Assembly (NCBI RefSeq): GCF_023716565.1
Contig: NZ_CP071848.1
Coordinates: forward strand, 992,001 to 1,056,000
Source: Vibrio sp. SCSIO 43136
GTDB lineage: Bacteria > Pseudomonadota > Gammaproteobacteria > Enterobacterales > Vibrionaceae
Direction of reading: 5' to 3'
DNA: 64,000 nt
Below the pieces are notes generated by a model. It was not told where the DNA came from and searched no databases. It worked only from the letters and a program-made list of their open reading frames with translations. Each line of letters begins with the position of its first letter. The stretch's first letter is position 1. Shown in pieces: positions 8,114 to 16,600 of the stretch. Made by a program: the position numbers and the translations under genes.

Positions 8114-8680
8114 TAGTTTTTCCTTTACTTATGTATAACTCCAACCAACATGATTACGAAGGTGACCGAAAGATTAAAACTCGTTCAGTTAACGTAATTC
8201 GGTTATTATTTTACCAATTGAATGCATCTAGTTGATTATGATGATTTTGTGGTCGATCGCATTTGCGATATACAGATACTCGTTCTATAAATGTGCACCC
8301 ATCCCATGGGGTAAATTGAAGAAAGCCCTGAAAAGGGTTGCGAGGGAGGTTAATCAGGTCAGACGCTTTTGGTTATTAAGATTAAGTAGCTCACAGGTTT
8401 CCTGTTAGATTTTTTAGTTTATGAGGGCTGATTAGGTCTGATATACCTAATCAGCCCTCAAGTAATACCACCATTACTCCCTGACTCTTCCTAGCGACTA
8501 ATTTAACGACTAAGTTGTATCTATATCTTTGCGAGGCACTACAAATTCCACATGCAAGAATCGTAATAAAGTGATGAAAAATATATGAATTATTCTCCTG
8601 TATCACCTTTTAAATATTTCAGTCATTGAACAAATTTTATGAAGGTTATTTTATAAACACTTAACAAAGGGAGATATGAA
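8114..8680. other. Gene-poor stretch with hairpins, possible small RNA
   Basis: No convincing coding sequence in about 570 bp between divergent genes. Three small hairpins lie at 8297-8312, 8326-8337 and 8393-8405 (the last followed by a T-rich run to 8418), and then a strong 16-bp inverted repeat at 8422-8460. The arrangement could be a small RNA gene with its terminator, but I recognise no known family. The last 200 bp should hold the chitinase promoter; I could not assign it. Confidence 0.35.
8422..8460. repeat. 16-bp perfect inverted repeat
   Basis: TGAGGGCTGATTAGGT (8422-8437) is exactly complementary to 8445-8460, with a 7-nt loop. No long T run follows on the plus strand; on the minus strand an A/T-rich stretch follows. 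It may be a terminator of an unannotated transcript. Confidence 0.7.
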
Positions 8681-9973
8681 ATGAAGAAGGTGATAGCAGC
8701 TGGGCTGGTAGCCTCAGCGCTGAGCATGCCAGCAATGGCGGGAGATAAAGTCGTTGCGGGTTATTTTGCAGATTGGCAATACGCTAACAAGGACAACCCA
8801 TATACTGTGCAGGATATTCCGGCAGAAAACCTGACTCATGTGATATACGCTTTTTTATCTATGTGTGGGCCGCATACTGGTGCCAGTGAAACCGTCCAAG
8901 ATTTGATAGCAAAGCAGTGTGAGGGTAAAGCACCTTTTACTGCTATCGTGGTCGATAGCGAAGCCGCACTGGAAAAAGACTTTGGTCAGGTACAGGTTTC
9001 CGTGCCATATAAAGGGCATTTTGCTCAGTTGGCAGACCTTAAAAGTGAGCACCCAAAGCTGAAGATCCTTCCTTCTTTTGGTGGCTGGACCATGTCAGAA
9101 CCATTCCACGCAATGGCGAAAGATCCCAAAGCTATCGAACAGTTTTCCAAATCAGCGGTTGAGCTGATCGCCCAATATGATTTTTTTGATGGTATCGATT
9201 TGGACTGGGAATATCCGGGAGGTGGTGGCCTCACAACCTCACCTTGGAACCCAGAGACCAAGCTAGATGATGCACAGAAGCAGAGTGAACGTGAAGCCTT
9301 TACCCTACTGGTAAAATCTTTGCGTACTGAGCTGGATAAACTGGAGAAAACCACCAAGCGTGAGTACGAGCTCTCTACTGCGGTTGGGGTAGGGCCAAAA
9401 GCGGCGCAGATTGACTGGAAATCTGCCGCACCTTACCTGACTAATATGTTTGCGATGACTTATGACTTCCTAGGTGGTTGGGGCCAGCAGACTGGACACC
9501 TAACCAACTTACACGCAACAGAGCGCAGTTGGTGGGGAATGGGGGCAGATGTGTTTATCAATCAGATGATCGAGCATGGTATTCCTGCTGAGAAGTTGGT
9601 CATTGGTGCAACCTATTATGGTCGTGGCTGGCAAGAAACCCAGAATTACGATGGTGGTCTGCCGAGTTCTGATCTTCTCTCCAACCAAGGAGCGCAGTTT
9701 GGTACTGGCGAGAACGGCTACTTTATGTTTTGGGATCTAATGCAAAACTACGGTACGAAGCAAGGCTATCAGTACAAGTACGATGAACAAGCTCAAGCCC
9801 CGTATTTGTGGAACCCAGACAAGAAAGTGTTTATTTCATTTGATGATGCTCGTTCAATCCGCGCTAAAGCCGAGTGGGCGAAAAATGTAAATTTAGGAGG
9901 TATTTTCTCGTGGGAGCTATCTGGTGATCCAGACGGGGATTTGACGAAAACTATGTATGAGGCAATGAACTAA
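8681..9973 (+). CDS. Secreted GH18 chitinase
   Basis: A 430-residue glycoside hydrolase family 18 enzyme that cuts beta-1,4 linkages of chitin or chitooligosaccharides. It has a signal peptide (MKKVIAAGLVASALSMPAMA) and the catalytic motif DGIDLDWE at residues 170-177, with Glu177 as acid/base; the SFGGWT substrate strand near residue 130 and the C-terminal GIFSWELSGD are also present. No separate chitin-binding domain is visible, so it is a single-domain enzyme acting in the periplasm or outside. AAGGGAG precedes the ATG. It is isolated, with no other chitin genes around it. Vibrio genomes carry several chitinases; which paralogue this is cannot be told. Confidence 0.93.
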   Translation: MKKVIAAGLVASALSMPAMAGDKVVAGYFADWQYANKDNPYTVQDIPAENLTHVIYAFLSMCGPHTGASETVQDLIAKQCEGKAPFTAIVVDSEAALEKDFGQVQVSVPYKGHFAQLADLKSEHPKLKILPSFGGWTMSEPFHAMAKDPKAIEQFSKSAVELIAQYDFFDGIDLDWEYPGGGGLTTSPWNPETKLDDAQKQSEREAFTLLVKSLRTELDKLEKTTKREYELSTAVGVGPKAAQIDWKSAAPYLTNMFAMTYDFLGGWGQQTGHLTNLHATERSWWGMGADVFINQMIEHGIPAEKLVIGATYYGRGWQETQNYDGGLPSSDLLSNQGAQFGTGENGYFMFWDLMQNYGTKQGYQYKYDEQAQAPYLWNPDKKVFISFDDARSIRAKAEWAKNVNLGGIFSWELSGDPDGDLTKTMYEAMN

Positions 9974-10394
9974 TGGTCATTGGTAAGCGATAACTCGCTG
10001 AACAGGTAGCCGTCACCATACGAACTGTGTGCTAAAGGATGCTCAATCCTCATGCTTGGATTTATGTACGTTTGTATGGTGACTGGCAATTCCCGCAATT
10101 TTTAATAACAACTCTTTGCTATTGGCCTATTACTCGAAGTGCTTTTGGCATTAACTCCTTTCATCGAGCTTTTCTTTCTATATTCTGCGCTACTTATACG
10201 AGTGTCATCACATCGGCTCAATGTCTTGCTTGTGTTCTCTTGGCGTAAACGTGATGTGCGACGAACAAAATTGAATCGTCTACAAGCTTGTAATGCATAA
10301 TGTTGCTTATAGTGGTGAGATGTCAACCAAATTACAACTGTAGGTGAGTGAGGCCCAAGCCTGACAGGCTCACTATTTTTAAAAGGAGTTATAA
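9974..10394. other. Intergenic stretch with imperfect inverted repeat and doubtful small ORF
   Basis: About 420 bp without a confident gene. A 14-bp arm pair (10012-10025 and 10070-10083, 13 of 14 matching, core GTCACCATAC) could fold into a long hairpin after the chitinase gene. A minus-strand ORF of 74 codons at 10102-10326 encodes a very basic, Arg/Ser-rich peptide with no recognisable domain and is more likely non-coding. A terminator-like hairpin closes the stretch at 10347-10374. Confidence 0.4.
10347..10379 (+). terminator. Terminator or attenuator before the 102-codon ORF
   Basis: Arms AGTGAGGCC (10347-10355) and GGCTCACT (10367-10374) pair with one bulge and are followed by ATTTTT. 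It lies only a few bases before the ribosome site of the next gene, so it ends an upstream transcript or attenuates this one. Confidence 0.5.
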
Positions 10395-10703
10395 ATGCGT
10401 TATCTTCACATCAATCAAACTAAAGTGATTAGTGGTATATGTACATCGGAGACAAAAATCCCAATACTAGTTATCTCACTTTTTGGTAAGTACGCTCCTG
10501 ATTATATTTATCGCTTCATTCTTGGTCGCCTAACTGGGGACACGTTTGATGATCCTGAAGAATTTCAGTTCATGAAAGGATTTACCCAAACTATTATAAA
10601 GGTTATTAAAGACTCGGCTCATGATGAACAATTAGCAATGTATGACGGCGTCATCGCTGAGTTTGTGGAGGACGATACTCAAGTGAAAATTTCAATTGTT
10701 TAA
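10395..10703 (+). CDS. Hypothetical small acidic protein
   Basis: A 102-residue protein I do not recognise. It starts with a strong AAAAGGAG ribosome site six bases before the ATG, which supports translation. No signal peptide or membrane span is evident. The C-terminal half is acidic (TGDTFDDPEEF, GVIAEFVEDD). It stands alone between a hairpin-rich stretch and a convergent hypothetical gene, and base composition is somewhat richer in A/T than its neighbours, so it may be an acquired gene. Confidence 0.55.
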   Translation: MRYLHINQTKVISGICTSETKIPILVISLFGKYAPDYIYRFILGRLTGDTFDDPEEFQFMKGFTQTIIKVIKDSAHDEQLAMYDGVIAEFVEDDTQVKISIV

Positions 10704-10821
10704 GTGGAAAAACTCTCAGGTTCAATACTCGCTGCAATTGGGCTATCTTCGTTAAGTCGATTTAAAGTGTGCTGATGTCCAGACTCCGGACAAGTGGCTC
10801 AAGCTAATGTTGAGCTTGCTT

Positions 10822-11265
10822 TCAGCGCACTCTAGTAATAAAGGTGCGCTCTTCATCAACAAAAGCCACAAACCCGCCATGATAAATAAACACTCGGCCA
10901 CGTCCCTCGACCAAGCACGCAAGTTGAGGGTTTAGATCTTCTTCATTAGTTTCACATATAAATGTGCCAGTATCTGTGATCACGCCGTCGAGAGAAGGCA
11001 AATATCCATAGGAACGTTTGGCCTGATCAATCAAGCTCAATTCACTGGAGATAGAGAAGCATGAAGGGATCGATCCAGCATCTTCAATAAATATTGGTTT
11101 CAGTTCTTCAAAGGCTGTAATCACTAGCCAATCGATGCCGTTTACATGGTGGATGAACATAGTGTTTCTCGGTAATTCTAGTGGGGAGATTTTATCACTA
11201 TCAGGGGAAGATCGTAGTAGAGAATTCGTTATTGGAAGTGGTAATTCTCTGAGGTGACGTGACAT
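10822..11265 (-). CDS. Hypothetical protein
   Basis: A 147-residue soluble protein of unknown family; I see no signal peptide, membrane span or catalytic motif. The predicted strands (FIHHVNGIDWLVITAF, RVFIYHGGFVAFVDEE) suggest a small alpha/beta or beta fold. No clear ribosome site precedes ATG 11265; an internal ATG at 11160 is a possible alternative start, giving 112 residues. It is convergent with the 102-residue ORF and divergent from the giant kinase gene, 245 bp away, with no obvious link to either. Confidence 0.5.
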   Translation of the reverse strand: MSRHLRELPLPITNSLLRSSPDSDKISPLELPRNTMFIHHVNGIDWLVITAFEELKPIFIEDAGSIPSCFSISSELSLIDQAKRSYGYLPSLDGVITDTGTFICETNEEDLNPQLACLVEGRGRVFIYHGGFVAFVDEERTFITRVR

Positions 11266-11509
11266 GCTTTTGTTAACAGGCGGGATAAATGGATTCCGTC
11301 ATCCCTACTTACCTGTGCTCATAAGTTGCGTATAAAGTTCAAGTTTTGGTCAAAAGCTAGCTTTTTGACCGGATTGCATTGAATTCAGCATATGCATAAT
11401 TGAGTTCCATCACATCATTTAAATCATTACTAGGTAAACTGATGAGTTTATCGACAGGGTTAGTCGAACGATTAAAACAGCGCCAATTCAGTGCGTTGAG
11501 GATGTCAGG

Positions 11510-14500
11510 ATGGTTGAGATGAATATTGAGGGGTACTCTGAGCTGGTAGAGATCTACACGGGGGCTCATAGTAAAGTTTTTAGGGCAAAAAGAGATAAAG
11601 ATAACTTATGTGTGGCGCTCAAATGTCCAACAGGTGAGTTTCCTGATCCTAGGCAGCTTTCGGCGTTAAAGCGCGAATATCAGATCATGAGCGCTATCGA
11701 AGGTGATGGTAGAGGCGTTCCAACTCAGATCGAGTTTATTGAACTCAAAAACTCCGCAGTCTTAGTACGTGAGTGGGTCGAAGGCATCTCATTGCGAGAA
11801 TACCTAGATACGCATCATTTATCCCTACAATCCTCACTGACCATTGGTATTGCCATTGCGCAGCTTTTAAGTGCGGTTCATCGCCAAAGTTATTGTCATC
11901 GAGACATCTCTCCGGGCAACATCATATTCAATCCCGAAACGCAGCAAGTCTCGTTGCTTGATTTTGGTTCTTCGTTGGAGTTTCCTGACCGAGCAAGAGG
12001 GGTCATCAAGCCAAACTTCATCGAAGGCTCGATACCCTATATGTCACCAGAGCAAACTGGGCGAATGAATCGAGGGCTTGATTATCGAACTGATTTCTAC
12101 TCTTTTGGGGTCCTACTATACGAGCTGTTTACGGGGCAACTCCCCTTTGAAACCAAAGATACCAACGAACTTATCTATAGCCACATTGCCCTCGAACCTA
12201 CCGCTCCTGATGAAATCTCTCCAATGGTGCCTAAAGCACTAGCCCGTATTGTTCTTAAACTCCTGAGTAAAAAACCAGATAACCGCTACCAAAGTGCCGA
12301 GGGCGTTGAAGCTGATCTGTCACAATGTTTGGCTGCTTGGACTAAGTTTGGAGCCATTGAGCCGTTTGAACTCGCCTCAGCAGAACTAAATAGCAGTTTA
12401 AGGATACCTGAAACCATCTATGGTAGAGAGCAGGAAACTGAGCGTTTGCTCGATGCCTTTGCCCAAACAAGTCAGGGTAATGGTCATCTGGTCTTTGTTG
12501 CTGGCCACTCAGGGATAGGCAAAACATCGCTAGTGAGAGAGCTGTATCGACCACTAACAGCCCAAGGTGGCTACATCACCAGTGGTAAATACGATCAACT
12601 GCTGCGCCATCAGCCTTATTCGGCAATTTTGCAGGCGGTATCAGGACTGTTTCGTCAGATCATTTCAGAAAGTCATGACAGTGTGACTTTCTGGCAGCAA
12701 GCGCTGCAACAGGCGGTGGGTGGAAATGGCCAAGTGCTGATCGATGTAATCCCTGAGTTGGAATTGCTGATTGGTCCACAGCCACAAGTCATGCCGCTAT
12801 CGGCAGAAGCCGCATCAACACGTTTTAACACCACTTTCTTTAACTTGATTCATGCACTGGGCACCACTGGAAAGCCAATCGTGTTGTTTATTGATGATCT
12901 TCAGTGGATAGATCCTGCAAGTTTGACCTTGTTGGAGGCTGTGACCGCCCAACTAAGTCAGTCTACGCTAATGATCATTGGTGCTTATCGCGACAATGAA
13001 GTTTTAGAGCACCATCCGTTAATGATTGCTATGCCGACGCTTCAAGGCAATTGCACCAATACTGTGGTAGTGGAACTGAGCGAGCTACCAAAAGATACTT
13101 TAATAGATTTGCTCAAAGACAGTGTCGTACTGTCACCGTCCGAGTATGAACAGCTAAACGCCACATTATGTGACAAAACAGGTGGCAACCCTCTGATCTA
13201 TAAAACAATGCTAACCACGCTTTATACACAACAACTGCTCAGTTTCGATTACGAGAGTAAGCGTTGGGTTTGGGATCAAAAAGCGCTTAATCTGATGCCA
13301 AGGGCCGAAAACTCCGTAGCTATGTTGCAAAGCAATATGAGTGGTCTTGACACCCAGACATTGGAGCTATTGAAGTTAGCGGGCTGCATTGGTAATACCT
13401 TTAGCCTGGACTTGTTAACGGCTTTATCGAACCACGGGCGCTCTGAGCTTGCCAAGTCTCTTATTCCAGCGGTATCAAAAGGGTATATCCAGCCTTTAGA
13501 TGATGACTTTGAGCTATACACCACCGACGGTTATGACAAGTTACCAGATACTCAATTTATTTTTGTTCACGATAGAATTCAGCAAGCGGCGTATAGCTTG
13601 CTCTCCTCAGAAGAGCAGGAAAAGTTGCATTGGGCTATCGGGCAAAAGCTGCTTTCTAAACAGACTGATGAGCCTTCAGAGCGGGTGCTGTTTGATGCGG
13701 TAGAACACCAAAATCAGGGCTACCGATATGCCACTAGTGAAGAAAAATCGCTCTTGGTCAAACTTAACTTAATGGCAGGAAAGAGAGCTAAGCGCTCTGC
13801 AGCTTTTAGTGTTGCTCATTCGTGTTTAAGTCATGCCAAAACCATTTTGCAACAGCTTGGCGACGCTACAAACAGTGATCTGTCGGTGACGATTGATTTG
13901 GAGTTAGCGCAGGCTTGCTATTTAGTCTCTGAGTTTGACGCAGCAGAGGCGCTTTACAGTGATCTTCGAAGCCGAGATATTTCTGATCAAGAGAAGCTCA
14001 ATCTATACAATATTCAGGCGAAGCAATACCACCACCAAGGCGCGTATCAACGCTCACTGGAGTATGAATACGAAGCCTTGCAGTTACTGGGAATAGAGCT
14101 GCCAGAAGACGATGAATCACTTATGGCTCTGTTTGGCGAAGAGCAGAATAAAATTGAGAAATTGCTTGAGCAAACGGACCACCAACGCTTGCTCCACCAA
14201 GCCAATATTGAGGATGAGTGTTTTAGCCTAACTCACGAGCTTTTATTTGATGCATTCACCGATGGTTACCTATTAGGTAAGGGGCCGCTATTGGCAGTGG
14301 TTGCCGCAACCAGCGCTCGACTATCTATGGAGCGGGGCAACTGCGCCGCAAGCTCAGCCGGATACATCAACTATGCCACCATACTTTGCTCTAGCGGTAA
14401 CTACCGACAGGGGCACGAGATTGGTCAGTTAGCGATCAAACTGGCGGATAAATATCAAAACCCAGTGTTTAAAAACTACACCTATCATGTGTTTTCTCTT

Positions 14501-16567
14501 GGTATTAATCACTGGTTGGAGCCTTTAAAAAGCAGTTACGATTATTGGCACGAAGCGTCCAAGTTATCGATGGAATCGGGCTCGCCGTATGCTGGCTGGG
14601 TGTTTTTGCAAATGCCGCACGTCTTGCTTGCGTCGGGAGCAAGTCTTGAACAAGTACAAGCGCAGGCAGATAGCAGCTTAGACTATTTGACCGGTAATCG
14701 TCTCGGGGATATTGCCCAACTTCTTCAACTGATAGTTTTGCAGCCTCTAAGGCACCTCAAAGGCGAGACGCCAAGCTTCTCTTCGATTGACGGTGAGTTG
14801 TTCTGTACCGAGCAGTTACTGACAGATTATCAAGAAGCTCCATTCTTCTTCGGCCATACGGCCTATTCCGTATTGCGCGCTTCTTTGTTGGCTCGCGACA
14901 TTTTACCTGCCACTACGCTCAAAGCTTGGTTGCCAATCATTGAAAACACGGTACAGGCGCAGATCATCCAAGTTGATAGTTGTTTTTATACTGGCTTGCA
15001 CCTAACGGCGGGCTGCACCGAACTCAGTGGCAAAGAACGAGACAAACAGTTGGCTTGGGTAGAGAGTTTAGTCGATAAATTTAAGGTTTGGTCCGAGCTT
15101 TGTCCGGGCAACTTTGCACACAAATCGTTATTGCTTCAAGCCGAAGTTAAGCGTTTAGAAGGCGATGTACTTGGCGCTTTTGATCTGTATGAACTTTCAA
15201 GAGAAGCCGCATTGGAATCACGCTTCTTAATGGATGCAGCGCTGGCTGATGAGTTGGCTGGACTGTTTTGGTCGCAAGCAGGCAAGCCTTATCAGGCGCA
15301 GCACTATCTGCAACGTTCACTGGAAGGATATGAGCAGTGGGGAGCCAGCGGAAAGGTGGCAGCACTTGTAGAGCAGTATCCAGAACTTGAGGCGAGTCAT
15401 GTCAGTTCTGGTGTAAACATTAGCTCGACGATAGATTCTACGGTCAATACGGATGATTTTTCATCTATTCTCGATATGAGCTCAGTGGTTAAAGCGTCAC
15501 AGGCCGTTTCCCAGCACATGCAAATGGATAAATTGGCCGAAGAGCTTTTGAATTTAGCGGTTGAAAATGCGGGTGCAACCCGCGGTTTGCTATTACTGGA
15601 AAATGGTGGAGATTTCTTCGTAACCCAGAAGGTTACGGCAGAAAATGACACCAATGATACCGAAGGGCTGGATAAGCCGTATGCCGAATCTGCCTGCTTA
15701 TCTCGCACGATTGTGCGCTACGTGATCAATTCAGGCCAACCGGTCGTCTATACCCCAACAGAGCACGATGAGCAGTTCGAGCGCTGTAATTATCTTCGTC
15801 AGCAGGGGGATATTTCGGTGCTGTGTGTACCTATTATTCGTCAAGGCACTATGTCAGGTGTGCTTTATCTTGAGAATACTCATCTAGCTGAGGCATTTCA
15901 GGCTGACCGAGTGCAAACTCTGAAAATTATCGCATCTCAAGCCGCAATCTCACTCGAAAATGCACGAATGTATCGCGATCTTGAAGAGATGAATAACAAC
16001 CTCGAAGAGCTAGTTAAAGAGCGAACCAAAAAGCTCTATGAAGCCAATCAGCAGCTCACAGATACCAACCAAACCTTGTACACATTGTCGACCACTGACC
16101 AATTAACCGGGTTATATAATCGCCGTTTCGTTGAAGAACAGCTGCATAACTTGCTGGAAAGTGATCCTCAAAGTCGTCACCCAGTCTCGCTATTAATGCT
16201 GGATGTGGACCACTTTAAATCTGTGAATGACAACTATGGCCACAATACTGGCGACAGGGTGTTAGTTAACGTATCGGCTTCTATAAAGGCATCGATTCGC
16301 AGTGTAGACATGGCAGGGCGCTGGGGCGGAGAGGAGTTCATTGTGCTGTGTATGAGTGATATTGACGGTGCGACGACCAGTGCTAAGAAACTTGGCCAAC
16401 AAATCGCGAAACAAGACAACTCCCCCGTTGAACAGGTCACCGTTAGTATTGGCGTTACGCCGGTACTAAACAAAGACACCATTGACTCGGTGCTAAACCG
16501 TGTCGATCAGGCGTTGTACAGCGCTAAGAACAGCGGCCGAAATCAAGTGATGATTAAGCTGAAATAA
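11510..16567 (+). CDS. Ser/Thr protein kinase-ATPase-GAF-diguanylate cyclase hybrid
   Basis: A 1685-residue signalling protein. Residues about 8-270 are a eukaryotic-type kinase with VALK, the catalytic HRD (Asp132, HRDISPGNI) and DFG. Residues about 300-700 are a STAND/AAA-type ATPase with Walker A GHSGIGKTS (332-340) and an LFIDDLQWID Walker B. Residues about 700-1290 are helical, TPR-like. A GAF domain (about 1316-1482) and a coiled coil lead to a GGDEF domain whose GGEEF signature (1606-1610) is intact, so it should make cyclic di-GMP. The first three parts match the HstK-type kinases of cyanobacteria and proteobacteria, which normally end in a histidine kinase; here a cyclase replaces it. 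No membrane span is visible. Starts at 11510 and 11519 both have ribosome sites. The triple-fusion enzyme follows after 33 bp. Confidence 0.9.
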   Translation: MVEMNIEGYSELVEIYTGAHSKVFRAKRDKDNLCVALKCPTGEFPDPRQLSALKREYQIMSAIEGDGRGVPTQIEFIELKNSAVLVREWVEGISLREYLDTHHLSLQSSLTIGIAIAQLLSAVHRQSYCHRDISPGNIIFNPETQQVSLLDFGSSLEFPDRARGVIKPNFIEGSIPYMSPEQTGRMNRGLDYRTDFYSFGVLLYELFTGQLPFETKDTNELIYSHIALEPTAPDEISPMVPKALARIVLKLLSKKPDNRYQSAEGVEADLSQCLAAWTKFGAIEPFELASAELNSSLRIPETIYGREQETERLLDAFAQTSQGNGHLVFVAGHSGIGKTSLVRELYRPLTAQGGYITSGKYDQLLRHQPYSAILQAVSGLFRQIISESHDSVTFWQQALQQAVGGNGQVLIDVIPELELLIGPQPQVMPLSAEAASTRFNTTFFNLIHALGTTGKPIVLFIDDLQWIDPASLTLLEAVTAQLSQSTLMIIGAYRDNEVLEHHPLMIAMPTLQGNCTNTVVVELSELPKDTLIDLLKDSVVLSPSEYEQLNATLCDKTGGNPLIYKTMLTTLYTQQLLSFDYESKRWVWDQKALNLMPRAENSVAMLQSNMSGLDTQTLELLKLAGCIGNTFSLDLLTALSNHGRSELAKSLIPAVSKGYIQPLDDDFELYTTDGYDKLPDTQFIFVHDRIQQAAYSLLSSEEQEKLHWAIGQKLLSKQTDEPSERVLFDAVEHQNQGYRYATSEEKSLLVKLNLMAGKRAKRSAAFSVAHSCLSHAKTILQQLGDATNSDLSVTIDLELAQACYLVSEFDAAEALYSDLRSRDISDQEKLNLYNIQAKQYHHQGAYQRSLEYEYEALQLLGIELPEDDESLMALFGEEQNKIEKLLEQTDHQRLLHQANIEDECFSLTHELLFDAFTDGYLLGKGPLLAVVAATSARLSMERGNCAASSAGYINYATILCSSGNYRQGHEIGQLAIKLADKYQNPVFKNYTYHVFSLGINHWLEPLKSSYDYWHEASKLSMESGSPYAGWVFLQMPHVLLASGASLEQVQAQADSSLDYLTGNRLGDIAQLLQLIVLQPLRHLKGETPSFSSIDGELFCTEQLLTDYQEAPFFFGHTAYSVLRASLLARDILPATTLKAWLPIIENTVQAQIIQVDSCFYTGLHLTAGCTELSGKERDKQLAWVESLVDKFKVWSELCPGNFAHKSLLLQAEVKRLEGDVLGAFDLYELSREAALESRFLMDAALADELAGLFWSQAGKPYQAQHYLQRSLEGYEQWGASGKVAALVEQYPELEASHVSSGVNISSTIDSTVNTDDFSSILDMSSVVKASQAVSQHMQMDKLAEELLNLAVENAGATRGLLLLENGGDFFVTQKVTAENDTNDTEGLDKPYAESACLSRTIVRYVINSGQPVVYTPTEHDEQFERCNYLRQQGDISVLCVPIIRQGTMSGVLYLENTHLAEAFQADRVQTLKIIASQAAISLENARMYRDLEEMNNNLEELVKERTKKLYEANQQLTDTNQTLYTLSTTDQLTGLYNRRFVEEQLHNLLESDPQSRHPVSLLMLDVDHFKSVNDNYGHNTGDRVLVNVSASIKASIRSVDMAGRWGGEEFIVLCMSDIDGATTSAKKLGQQIAKQDNSPVEQVTVSIGVTPVLNKDTIDSVLNRVDQALYSAKNSGRNQVMIKLK

Positions 16568-16600
16568 TCGAATAAGTGCAAAAGGAGTTTAGACACGCTT

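Noticed and set aside
10039..10248. 69-codon plus-strand ORF after the chitinase gene
   Set aside because: Starts inside the loop of an inverted repeat, overlaps the ORF on the other strand and lacks a ribosome site.
10102..10326. 74-codon minus-strand ORF encoding a basic Ser/Arg-rich peptide
   Set aside because: No ribosome site and no recognisable domain; composition looks like translated non-coding DNA. Kept only as a note in the intergenic entry.
11357..11569. 70-codon minus-strand ORF upstream of the giant kinase
   Set aside because: Overlaps the kinase start and shows no ribosome site or domain.
13276..13524. Antisense ORFs within the giant kinase, triple fusion and ImuB/DnaE2 genes
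   Set aside because: They lie entirely within strongly supported genes and have no start signals of their own.
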